Below, in pieces: positions 1 to 4,763 of a stretch of DNA of 6,416 nucleotides. The DNA comes from Fimbriimonadia bacterium. Its GTDB lineage: Bacteria > Armatimonadota > Fimbriimonadia > Fimbriimonadales > Fimbriimonadaceae. The stretch covers positions 1 to 6,416 of the forward strand of contig JALGXY010000450.1 in NCBI GenBank assembly GCA_029824495.1, in the 5' to 3' direction. The translations under genes were made by a program, and so were the position numbers. The notes under the pieces were generated by a model. That model did not search any database. It worked only from the letters and a program-made list of their open reading frames with translations, and was not told the DNA's origin. Position 1 is the stretch's first letter. Every line of letters begins with the position of its first letter.

Positions 1-150
1 TCGCCATTCTCTTTCGATATCGACGAGGCGCGGCTCTAGTCCGTCAAGCGCCTTCGCCTCAATTTCAGCAAACTCGACGCGCCCATCGAGCACTGCACCG
101 AGCTTGATCGTTGTTCCGCCGAGGTCCGCACAGAACGCCAGCAGGCTCAA
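1..150 (-). CDS. ROK-family sugar kinase, N-terminal fragment (runs off left edge)
   Basis: Only the first 50 codons are in the window; the frame stays open to base 1. The translation contains ADLGGTTIKLGAVLDGRVEF, the N-terminal phosphate-binding DxGGT strand-turn of ROK (repressor/ORF/kinase) proteins and glucokinases, with Asp9 and Gly11-Gly12-Thr13. No helix-turn-helix precedes it, so it should be a kinase and not a NagC/XylR-type repressor. The start is TTG at 150-148. It is supported by a GGAGG Shine-Dalgarno 8 nt upstream and by its TTGA overlap with the stop codon of the aldehyde dehydrogenase gene, which suggests translational coupling in one operon. ROK kinases phosphorylate glucose, N-acetylmannosamine, fructose, allose and similar sugars; the substrate cannot be read from this fragment. 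Pairing with a semialdehyde dehydrogenase suggests sugar or sugar-acid catabolism (inference). Confidence 0.8.
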   Translation of the reverse strand, partial: MSLLAFCADLGGTTIKLGAVLDGRVEFAEIEAKALDGLEPRLVDIEREWR

Positions 151-1721
151 GGCGTGCGCCTCCGAACGCCGTCGACGAGCCGGAGCAGGTTGAGCGGGTT
201 CGCCTCTTTCAAAGGCTCGGGAAGAGCAGCATCTGGGAAGTCCTGATAACAGACCGGCCGGACAAACCGATTGATCGCCATTGTGCCGACACTGGTCGTG
301 CGCGAATCGGTCGTTGCCGGATACGGCCCGCCGTGGACCATCGCATGGCACACTTCGACTCCGGTCGGAAACCCATTGAATATCACTCGCCCGGCCTTCT
401 GCACGAGCAGATCGACCAGGTCGCTGTTGTCGGCCAGATCCTGCTCAGTGCCGTGAATTGTCGCTGTCAAATGTCCGCCCAGCCCCTCAGCCGCTTCAAG
501 CATCTGATCACGAGAACTGCAGTCGATCAGGAGCGTAGAGGGGCCAAAAACCTCCTCTTGAAACGCCTCACCTTGGAGATAGCGATCTCCCGGGACTTCG
601 AAGACGACGCCTGAAGCCTGGGTTAGATGGTCTGGCTGCTCAGTGGACGATGGGATTGCGCCAGCCTCCTTCAGCATCTCAATACCGGCTTCGAACGATT
701 TCTTGATCCCCTGATGCAGCATCACTCCGGCATCCTTTCCAGAAAGACCCTGCTTGACCGTATTGCAGAATTGTCCGAATTCAGAGCCGCTGCCGAACAC
801 CATTCCAGGACAGGTGCAGAACTGGCCCGTGCCCATCAACACCGAACCGGCCAGTCCGTTGGCGATCGCCTCAGATCGCTCTTTAAGGGCGCCAGGCAGG
901 ACAAAAACTGGATTGACGCTGCCCATCTCTGCGTAGACCGGAATCGGCTCATCTCGTGCCGCACAGATGTCGAAGAGCGCCCTCCCTCCACGGAAAGAAC
1001 CCGTGAAGCCAACAGCTTTAACAGCACAGTTTTGGACAAGCTGTTGAGCCATTTCGTAGCCGTCATCATGGAGCAGCGCAAACACTCCATCAGGCATTGA
1101 GGTGAGCTTCGCGGCAGCCAGAACAGCTCGACCAACAAGCTCGGCCGTACCTGGGTGAGCTGGATGCGCCTTGACGATGACCGGGCACCCGGCAGCCAAT
1201 GCAGAGGCTGTATCGCCGCCCGCTGTCGAAAACGCAAGAGGGAAATTGCTGGCGCCAAACACAACGGCCGGGCCGAGCGGCTGCATCATCGTGCGCACAT
1301 CTGGCTTAGGCATCGGTGCGCGATCTGGATCGGCATGGTCAATCCGCGGCTCTAAGAACGAACCATCACGGACAACAGATGCGAACATCCTCAGCTGAGC
1401 GCAGGTGCGGCCACGCTCACCTTCGAATCGAGGGCGCGGGAGGCCGGACTCAGCACAATAACGATCTCCCAAGGCGTCGCCCAGCGCCATAATTTCGTCT
1501 GCGATCGCTTCCAGAAAGGCGGCCCTTCGTTCAAACGGGAGCTTCTGCATAGCTGCGAAGGCTTCGGAGGCCGCTTGACAAGCCTGATCCACTTCACTGG
1601 TCGTCGCCGAGTAGAATTTGATCGGCAAGGCTGTCCCGTCAGATGGATTCACTGCTTGAAAAGTGTGGTTTCCTTCGCTGGAATCAGTGCCGTTGATCAA
1701 CTGTCTGCCCGTCAGGTTCAT
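147..1721 (-). CDS. NAD(P)-dependent aldehyde dehydrogenase, alpha-ketoglutaric semialdehyde dehydrogenase type
   Basis: A complete cytosolic ALDH of 524 aa, matching the 520-530 aa long-form KGSADH (2,5-dioxovalerate dehydrogenase, EC 1.2.1.26) branch. That enzyme oxidises 2-oxoglutarate semialdehyde to 2-oxoglutarate at the end of the pentose, hexarate or hydroxyproline routes. Numbering from the ATG at 1721-1719: cofactor/oxyanion loop FGASNFPLAF with Asn159, IVKAHPAHPGT with Lys184, FTGS around 240, general base Glu265 in YAEMGSVNP, nucleophile Cys302 in GQFCTCPG, and Glu390 in EEVFGP. EMGSVNPVFVLPGAL and the GQFCT-PG context are hallmarks of this branch. A second Cys (Cys304) sits two residues after the nucleophile. 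A GTG at 1760-1758 would add 13 residues, but LTGRQLING directly after the ATG fits the family N-terminus. The Shine-Dalgarno is weak (GAAG 3 nt before the ATG). It is first in the operon with the ROK kinase and divergent from the MscS gene. Family certain; exact substrate inferred. Confidence 0.9.
   Translation of the reverse strand: MNLTGRQLINGTDSSEGNHTFQAVNPSDGTALPIKFYSATTSEVDQACQAASEAFAAMQKLPFERRAAFLEAIADEIMALGDALGDRYCAESGLPRPRFEGERGRTCAQLRMFASVVRDGSFLEPRIDHADPDRAPMPKPDVRTMMQPLGPAVVFGASNFPLAFSTAGGDTASALAAGCPVIVKAHPAHPGTAELVGRAVLAAAKLTSMPDGVFALLHDDGYEMAQQLVQNCAVKAVGFTGSFRGGRALFDICAARDEPIPVYAEMGSVNPVFVLPGALKERSEAIANGLAGSVLMGTGQFCTCPGMVFGSGSEFGQFCNTVKQGLSGKDAGVMLHQGIKKSFEAGIEMLKEAGAIPSSTEQPDHLTQASGVVFEVPGDRYLQGEAFQEEVFGPSTLLIDCSSRDQMLEAAEGLGGHLTATIHGTEQDLADNSDLVDLLVQKAGRVIFNGFPTGVEVCHAMVHGGPYPATTDSRTTSVGTMAINRFVRPVCYQDFPDAALPEPLKEANPLNLLRLVDGVRRRTP
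159..163 (-). promoter_or_regulatory. Shine-Dalgarno GGAGG for the ROK kinase TTG start
   Basis: GGAGG on the minus strand, 8 nt before the TTG at 150-148, lies inside the last codons of the upstream aldehyde dehydrogenase gene. It decides the start: no ATG or GTG in this frame is better placed, and the DxGGT motif begins only eight residues later, as usual for ROK kinases. Confidence 0.7.
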
Positions 1722-1800
1722 ACGCTTCGGAGTATGCACCGGAGCGGCAGTCGTTGGCACCCTACTGTCGCAAGTGCTTTTAAGAAATCAGGATCAGATC

Positions 1801-2649
1801 ATGGAGCAGATTCAAAACATCCTCAACACCAAGCTGTTCCAGATCGGCGAATCGGTGTTCACCGTCTTCTCGATCGTCATGCTGGTCCTGGTCCCGATCC
1901 TGGTGGTCATCCTGTCAAAGATGATCCAGAACGCGATCGTCAAGGGACTCGGCCGGATCACCCAGATGGATGTCGGAACCAGGTCCACGGTCGGCACCAT
2001 CATCTATTACATCGTTCTGGTGAGCGGTCTGGTCATGGCTGTGTCGACTGCCGGTCTGAACACCCAGAGCCTGGCGATCTTCAGTGGCGGCATCGGCCTC
2101 GGGCTGGGGCTTGGGCTACAGGATATCGCCAAGAACTTCATCAGTGGGATCATCATGCTGGTGACCAAGACGGTCAAGAAAGACGATGTCATCAGCTTCG
2201 GAGACATGGCTGGCCAAGTCGAGCATATCGGCAGCTATTCGACCTCAATGCGAACGATTCAGGATGCGGTCGTCATCGTGCCAAACAGCCAGATATTGGA
2301 CAACCAATTTGTAAACTGGACTCACAATCGACGGCTGCGAATGCTTGAGATCCCCGTCGGTGTCCACTATGCCTCCGATCTCGATGTCGTGATGAGCTGC
2401 CTGGAGGACGCGGCCAAAAGCAACCCCTGGGTGAAGGATCAGCCTGCCCCCCAGATCATCCTGACCGAGTTTGCGGACAGCAGCATCAATTTTCTGGCCC
2501 GTGTCTGGACGACCGAGGTTTTGTATCACATGAAGGTGATCAGCAAGTTCAATCTTGATGTGGCGAAGAGCTTCCAAGAGCGTGGTGTCACGATCCCCTA
2601 CCCACAACGCGACGTTCACCTCATTCCGCCTCCTTCTGAGACTGAGTGA
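1801..2649 (+). CDS. mscS: MscS-type small-conductance mechanosensitive channel
   Basis: A 282-aa inner-membrane protein, close to the 286 aa of E. coli MscS. It releases osmolytes when membrane tension rises on hypo-osmotic shock. Three hydrophobic segments are visible: TM1 about 19-39, TM2 about 63-83, and the pore-lining TM3 about 90-123, with the glycine-rich helix GGIGLGLGLGLQDIAKNFIS (96-115) of the MscS family. Next comes the beta domain (about 130-176) with GDMAGQVEHIG, then DAVVIVPNSQILDNQFVNW, the family signature. A mixed alpha/beta C-terminal domain forms the rest. The ATG at 1801 is preceded by AGGA at 1790-1793 (7-nt spacing). The frame is open further upstream, but that extension would overlap the divergent aldehyde dehydrogenase. 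The 79-nt gap between the two divergent genes must hold both promoters; I see no convincing consensus there. A strong hairpin follows the stop. A single-gene unit. Confidence 0.93.
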   Translation: MEQIQNILNTKLFQIGESVFTVFSIVMLVLVPILVVILSKMIQNAIVKGLGRITQMDVGTRSTVGTIIYYIVLVSGLVMAVSTAGLNTQSLAIFSGGIGLGLGLGLQDIAKNFISGIIMLVTKTVKKDDVISFGDMAGQVEHIGSYSTSMRTIQDAVVIVPNSQILDNQFVNWTHNRRLRMLEIPVGVHYASDLDVVMSCLEDAAKSNPWVKDQPAPQIILTEFADSSINFLARVWTTEVLYHMKVISKFNLDVAKSFQERGVTIPYPQRDVHLIPPPSETE

Positions 2650-2659
2650 CTTTCAGGCA

Positions 2660-2685
2660 CCCTCTCGCCCAGGCTGGCGAGAGGG
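2660..2685 (+). terminator. Hairpin terminator candidate after mscS
   Basis: A perfect 10-bp inverted repeat (CCCTCTCGCC at 2660-2669, GGCGAGAGGG at 2676-2685) with a 6-nt loop starts 10 nt after the mscS stop. Position and stability fit transcription termination. There is no T-tract: the next bases are CCCTCCCTTGATAT, so it may be an atypical terminator or an mRNA 3'-end stabiliser. Confidence 0.6.
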
Positions 2686-2793
2686 CCCTCCCTTGATATC
2701 CCTCAGCCCCTTGGGGTTGAAGGTTGAAGGCTGCTATCTAATGACTCCCGTTCCTCTTTCGCAACAATGGAAGCCAGCTCTTCATCCCTCTTC

Positions 2794-2838
2794 GTCCACC
2801 ACCACCGGAGGGTGGGCGGGTGGGGGATGGTGGTGGAC
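2794..2838 (+). repeat. 11-bp hairpin with a G-quadruplex motif in its loop
   Basis: Perfect arms GTCCACCACCA (2794-2804) and TGGTGGTGGAC (2828-2838) enclose a 23-nt G-rich loop. Within it, 2810-2826 reads GGG-T-GGG-C-GGG-T-GGGGG: four G-tracts separated by single bases, the arrangement expected to form the most stable parallel quadruplexes. On the minus strand the same bases are a C-rich i-motif candidate. It is intergenic, downstream of the mscS hairpin and upstream of tRNA-Ser. The function is unknown; it could act in termination, RNA stability or as a copy of a dispersed repeat. The sequence pattern is certain; any role is inference. Confidence 0.65.
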
Positions 2839-2839
2839 G

Positions 2840-2856
2840 GCGCGGCTAAGCCGCGC
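2840..2856. repeat. GC-rich palindrome
   Basis: GCGCGGC (2840-2846), TAA, GCCGCGC (2850-2856): a 7-bp perfect inverted repeat that starts one base after the G-quadruplex hairpin. It resembles the core of REP-type intergenic palindromes; copy number cannot be judged from one window. Confidence 0.5.
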
Positions 2857-2864
2857 GCCTGCCC

Positions 2865-2891
2865 CACTGCTGTTCTTTAGGAACAACAGTG
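2865..2891. repeat. Imperfect 11-bp hairpin
   Basis: CACTGCTGTTC (2865-2875) pairs with GAACAACAGTG (2881-2891) with a single C/A mismatch and a 5-nt loop. It is the third stem in a row within 98 bases (2794-2891). No T-tract follows, so a terminator role is not favoured. Confidence 0.5.
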
Positions 2892-3037
2892 CCACACGAC
2901 AAGAAATTCCAGAGCACATGTCCAAGAACTGTGGTGCAGTCGTCTACGTCCGCATTCGGAGCCTCCTCCCTTTCGCATCACTAAAAGGAGGATGAAGGAA
3001 CCTTGGTCAAAGGTGACTAGTCGAATCTGACCGTCGC

Positions 3038-3046
3038 TGGTAGAAT
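3038..3046 (+). promoter_or_regulatory. Extended -10 promoter for tRNA-Ser
   Basis: TGGTAGAAT is a TGn-extended -10 element (TAGAAT, five of six matches to TATAAT). The predicted start near 3052-3053 leaves a leader of about 6-7 nt before the mature tRNA 5' end at 3059, typical for tRNA genes. No good -35 hexamer lies 16-18 nt upstream, which an extended -10 can tolerate. It is probably also the promoter for the riboswitch-pilin mRNA that follows. Confidence 0.6.
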
Positions 3047-3058
3047 CTCGCCTCGGAC

Positions 3059-3148
3059 GGAGAGTTGGCAGAGTGGTCGAATGCGGCGGTCTTGAAAACC
3101 GCTAGGCTCGCAAGAGTCTCGGGGGTTCGAATCCCCCACTCTCCTCCA
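3059..3148 (+). tRNA. tRNA-Ser (anticodon UGA), CCA encoded
   Basis: A full cloverleaf of class II shape. The 7-bp acceptor is GGAGAGT (3059-3065) with ACTCTCC (3138-3144). The anticodon stem is GCGGT/ACCGC (3086-3090, 3098-3102), with loop CTTGAAA carrying anticodon TGA at 3093-3095. The long variable arm GGCTC-GCAA-GAGTC (about 3105-3118) identifies a serine tRNA. The T arm is GGGGG-TTCGAAT-CCCCC (3121-3137). CCA is encoded at 3146-3148. It reads UCA and, by wobble, other UCN codons. The discriminator base 73 (3145) is T, where bacterial tRNA-Ser normally has G. Confidence 0.95.
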
Positions 3149-3160
3149 TCCCACTGATAC

Positions 3161-3278
3161 TTCTGGAGGCCCGGCCGTCGTAGCCGAGCTGAAAAAACGG
3201 GGAAAGTCCGGTGAAACTCCGGCGCTGTGCCGCAACGGTGTGACCAAATCTGGTCGAGTCCGAATGCCCGCTCTAGAG
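3161..3278 (+). promoter_or_regulatory. Cobalamin (B12) riboswitch aptamer, compact form
   Basis: The conserved cobalamin core is readable in order: GGGGAAA (3199-3205), CCGGTGAAACTCCGG (3208-3222), GCGCTGTGCCGCAACGGTGT (3222-3241), then GAGTCCGAATGCCCGC (3256-3271), which aligns with the GTC-CCGAAGACCTGCC-type 3' end of btuB leaders. Pairings found by eye: P1 TTCTGGAG (3161-3168) with CTCTAGAG (3271-3278); P2 CCCG (3170-3173) with CGGG (3198-3201); P4 CCGG/CCGG; P5 CGCTGT/ACGGTG with loop L5 GCCGCA (3229-3234). The peripheral P8-P11 arm and the usual GCCACTG box are absent, replaced by one 5-bp hairpin GACCA-AATC-TGGTC (3242-3255). That makes it resemble the small class II aptamers. It binds a cobalamin in the nascent mRNA of the pilin-like gene. 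Confidence 0.85.
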
Positions 3279-3291
3279 ACTGTGTCGTGTG

Positions 3292-3327
3292 TCGCCTGCG
3301 AGCACAGGTGAGTCGGGTTCAGCCCGA
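3292..3327 (+). other. Two linker hairpins between aptamer and expression platform
   Basis: TCGCCTG (3292-3298) pairs with CAGGTGA (3305-3311), 7 bp including one G-U, loop CGAGCA. TCGGG (3313-3317) pairs with CCCGA (3323-3327), loop TTCAG. They fill a 55-nt stretch between the aptamer and the Shine-Dalgarno hairpin that is normally very short in cobalamin leaders. The first loop (CGAG, 3299-3302) is complementary to CTCG (3334-3337) in the sequestering stem and might act as an anti-sequestor (inference). Confidence 0.5.
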
Positions 3328-3333
3328 TCAGCA

Positions 3334-3357
3334 CTCGCTGGCGGCCCCTTTCAGGAG
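3334..3357 (+). promoter_or_regulatory. P13-like hairpin sequestering the Shine-Dalgarno
   Basis: CTC-G-CTG (3334-3340, bulged G) pairs with CAGGAG (3352-3357). This includes the AGGAG ribosome site (3353-3357) that lies 7 nt before the TTG start at 3365. The 11-nt loop begins with GCGGC (3341-3345), an exact complement of GCCGC in aptamer loop L5 (3229-3233). This is the L5-L13 kissing arrangement of cobalamin riboswitches: ligand binding should stabilise the kissing pair, lock the ribosome site in the stem and switch translation off. The pairings are visible; the mechanism is inferred from characterised B12 riboswitches. Confidence 0.65.
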
Positions 3358-3364
3358 CCGTCAA

Positions 3365-4135
3365 TTGAAAAATAAACACCAAAAAAGGTGGGCGTTTACG
3401 CTCATCGAGCTTCTTGTCGTCATCGCGATTATTGCTATCTTGGCCGCGATCCTCTTCCCTGTCTTTGCGCAGGCTAAAGTCGCCGCAAAGAAGACCCAAT
3501 CCCTCTCTAATCTCAAGCAGATTACAACCGCCTGGCTCATGTACAGCGCCGACTACGACGACGTCGTCATGCGCGTCGCAACCGGTGCACCACCAAAAGT
3601 CTATTACTGGTGGGGTTCGTATGACGGTTCGAAACTAAGAGAAGACGAGGGTCTGCTCTATCTCTATATCAAGAATGGCCAGGTGCAGACCGACCCGCTC
3701 TTCGACAACCGCTTGAGGACCGCTCTCGGCCAGACAGGATACGGATACAACTATCAGTATCTGAGCCCGGCTCGGTATGAGCCGCCCACATGGGCTGAAG
3801 TTCCGATTCCCGTCAGCCACACCCAGATCGGGTCGCCGGCAGAAACGGTCGCTTTCGGTATGTCGGCAAGGATGGGAGGCTGGTCGGCGCCCTTTCGGCT
3901 CGAAGCGAACACCTATCTAGAACCACCGTCATCCAACTACCCTACGTTCCACGCTCGAGCTGCCGAACGCGGGGTCGTTTCCTGGTGTGATGGCCACGCG
4001 AGTTCTGAAGCGCCGACCTACAGAACCGAGCCATTCGGGTGGGCCAACTACGATCCGGATCTGTTCAAGGAGAATCTCCTGGGCGACCTGACCGCTGACG
4101 GCACGACCGACGACACTCTGTTCGATCTGGACTGA
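3365..4135 (+). CDS. Prepilin-like protein with type IV pilin N-terminus (DUF1559/H-x-DG style)
   Basis: A 256-aa protein. A short basic leader (KNKHQKRWA) is followed by FTLIELL and a hydrophobic helix (11-35). Prepilin peptidase should cut A10/F11 and methylate F11; Glu15 is the conserved +5 Glu. Ala replaces the usual Gly at -1. After the helix come [18 protein letters not shown] and [10 protein letters not shown] (57-66), then a globular domain ending in a His196-x12-Asp209-Gly210 motif (VSWCDGH). This is a variant of the H-x9-DG signature common in large pilin-like families of Armatimonadota and Planctomycetota. It should be exported, anchored by the N-helix, and sit in a pilus/pseudopilus or the envelope; the specific role is unknown. 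The start is TTG 3365 with AGGAG 7 nt upstream; a longer frame reaching 3227 would translate through the riboswitch and is rejected. Expression is probably repressed by cobalamin through the leader. The next gene starts 25 nt downstream. Confidence 0.85.
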   Translation: MKNKHQKRWAFTLIELLVVIAIIAILAAILFPVFAQAKVAAKKTQSLSNLKQITTAWLMYSADYDDVVMRVATGAPPKVYYWWGSYDGSKLREDEGLLYLYIKNGQVQTDPLFDNRLRTALGQTGYGYNYQYLSPARYEPPTWAEVPIPVSHTQIGSPAETVAFGMSARMGGWSAPFRLEANTYLEPPSSNYPTFHARAAERGVVSWCDGHASSEAPTYRTEPFGWANYDPDLFKENLLGDLTADGTTDDTLFDLD

Positions 4136-4146
4136 ATAGAAACCGC

Positions 4147-4152
4147 TAGACT
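4147..4152 (+). promoter_or_regulatory. Possible -10 element just before the DNA glycosylase gene
   Basis: TAGACT lies 8 nt before the ATG at 4161, so a transcript from it would be leaderless or nearly so. It shares TAGAnT followed by TCG with the tRNA promoter (TAGAATCTCG versus TAGACTTTCG). No clear -35 is visible. The GGAG at 4156-4159 is only 1 nt from the ATG, too close to serve well as a ribosome site, which indirectly favours leaderless initiation. Confidence 0.35.
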
Positions 4153-4160
4153 TTCGGAGC

Positions 4161-4763
4161 ATGTCCAATCTTGAGCTGTTCCGAGACGAGCTTTGCAGCC
4201 TCAGTCCTCCTGAGGCTGCGAAGCGATTGATCGGTGCTCAGATCATAAGAGGGGAGATGTCCGCACAGATTGTCGAAGCCGAGGCGTACGCCGGTTCCGA
4301 CGATCCTGGCAGCCATGCCTTTAGGGGCCTGACGCCGCGAATTGAAGCGATGTTTGGCCCTCCGGGGCATGCGTACATCTACTTCACGTACGGCAATCAC
4401 TGGATGCTGAATGTCTCGGCAAGGCCAGAAGGCGAGCCGTGTGCCCTGCTGATCAGAGCAGCCTTGCCGCTGAAAGGCCAAGACTTGATGCGGCCGAGAC
4501 GTGTTAAAGCAAAGTCGGACAGAGATCTACTCAGCGGCCCCGGCAAGCTCTGCCAAGCGATGGCAATCGACAAGGGCCTTTATGGAACTGATCTGCTGCA
4601 GGAGGGTTCGCCGATCCGGCTGGTGCCATCGAAACCGGTAGAGCTTCTCAGTCAGGGAGTCAGAGTAGGAATCGCGAAAGGACGCGGTGATGAGATTCCT
4701 TGGAGATTCGTCGATACAGGACTTATCGAGTGGGCGTCACGCCCGCTGCCCCGTCTGCCATAA
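4161..4763 (+). CDS. 3-methyladenine DNA glycosylase (Aag/MPG family)
   Basis: A 200-aa base-excision repair enzyme (EC 3.2.2.21) that flips out and cleaves alkylated or deaminated purines such as 3-methyladenine and hypoxanthine. The AAG fold motifs are complete: IVEAEAYAGSDDPGSHAF (37-54), with Glu41 matching the human catalytic Glu125, Tyr43 matching the intercalating Tyr127, and His52 matching His136; LTPR (57-60); AYIYFTYG (71-78), with Tyr74 matching Tyr159; Asn84 matching Asn169; and LLSGPGKLCQAMAI (123-136). The length is typical for bacteria. The gene sits 25 nt after the pilin-like gene on the same strand and could be read through from it, but it also has a possible TAGACT promoter of its own. 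Its last 41 bp overlap the tail of the opposite-strand YbaN-like gene. Confident in family and activity. Confidence 0.93.
   Translation: MSNLELFRDELCSLSPPEAAKRLIGAQIIRGEMSAQIVEAEAYAGSDDPGSHAFRGLTPRIEAMFGPPGHAYIYFTYGNHWMLNVSARPEGEPCALLIRAALPLKGQDLMRPRRVKAKSDRDLLSGPGKLCQAMAIDKGLYGTDLLQEGSPIRLVPSKPVELLSQGVRVGIAKGRGDEIPWRFVDTGLIEWASRPLPRLP

Larger units (their letters stand above)
2686..3037. other. Gene-free spacer between mscS and tRNA-Ser
   Basis: About 350 bases without a supportable gene. From left to right it holds: a CCCC-TT-GGGG palindrome (2707-2716); a tandem direct repeat of GGTTGAA (2715-2721, 2722-2728); the hairpin with G-quadruplex loop (2794-2838); a GC-rich palindrome (2840-2856); an 11-bp imperfect hairpin (2865-2891); and a TCCTCC / GGAGGA inverted pair (2964-2969 with 2987-2992). 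Open frames crossing it have no start with a sensible ribosome site and no recognisable protein, so I call none. Confidence 0.6.

Noticed and set aside
111..1355. Several open frames on the plus strand
   Set aside because: All are antisense to the aldehyde dehydrogenase, whose catalytic motifs are intact; their translations look random and Arg/Pro/Ser-rich.
1754..1783. TTGGCA plus TTTTAA as a promoter for mscS
   Set aside because: Spacing is 18 nt, but the -10 matches only half the consensus and the predicted start would fall on the ribosome site itself.
2555..2995. Open frame from inside mscS across the spacer
   Set aside because: It starts inside the mscS coding region and runs through the terminator hairpin and the G-quadruplex; its composition is Ser/Pro/Leu/Arg-rich with no recognisable domain.
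2992..3030. Tiny ORF (12 codons, ATG at 2992) right after AAAAGGAGG
   Set aside because: The purine-rich site touches the ATG (no spacing) and the peptide is too short to assess.
3150..3156. CCCACTG resembling the B12-box GCCACTG
   Set aside because: It lies 5' of the aptamer P1, immediately after the tRNA, not in the position of the real box, so it is taken as coincidence.
3227..3364. Upstream in-frame extension of the pilin-like gene by 46 codons
   Set aside because: It would translate the cobalamin aptamer and its expression platform, it places extra sequence before the prepilin leader, and TTG 3365 has an ideally spaced AGGAG.
3017..3499. Open frame of 160 codons on the minus strand
   Set aside because: It lies antisense to the tRNA-Ser, the riboswitch and the pilin N-terminus; its translation is low-complexity and shows no family motif.
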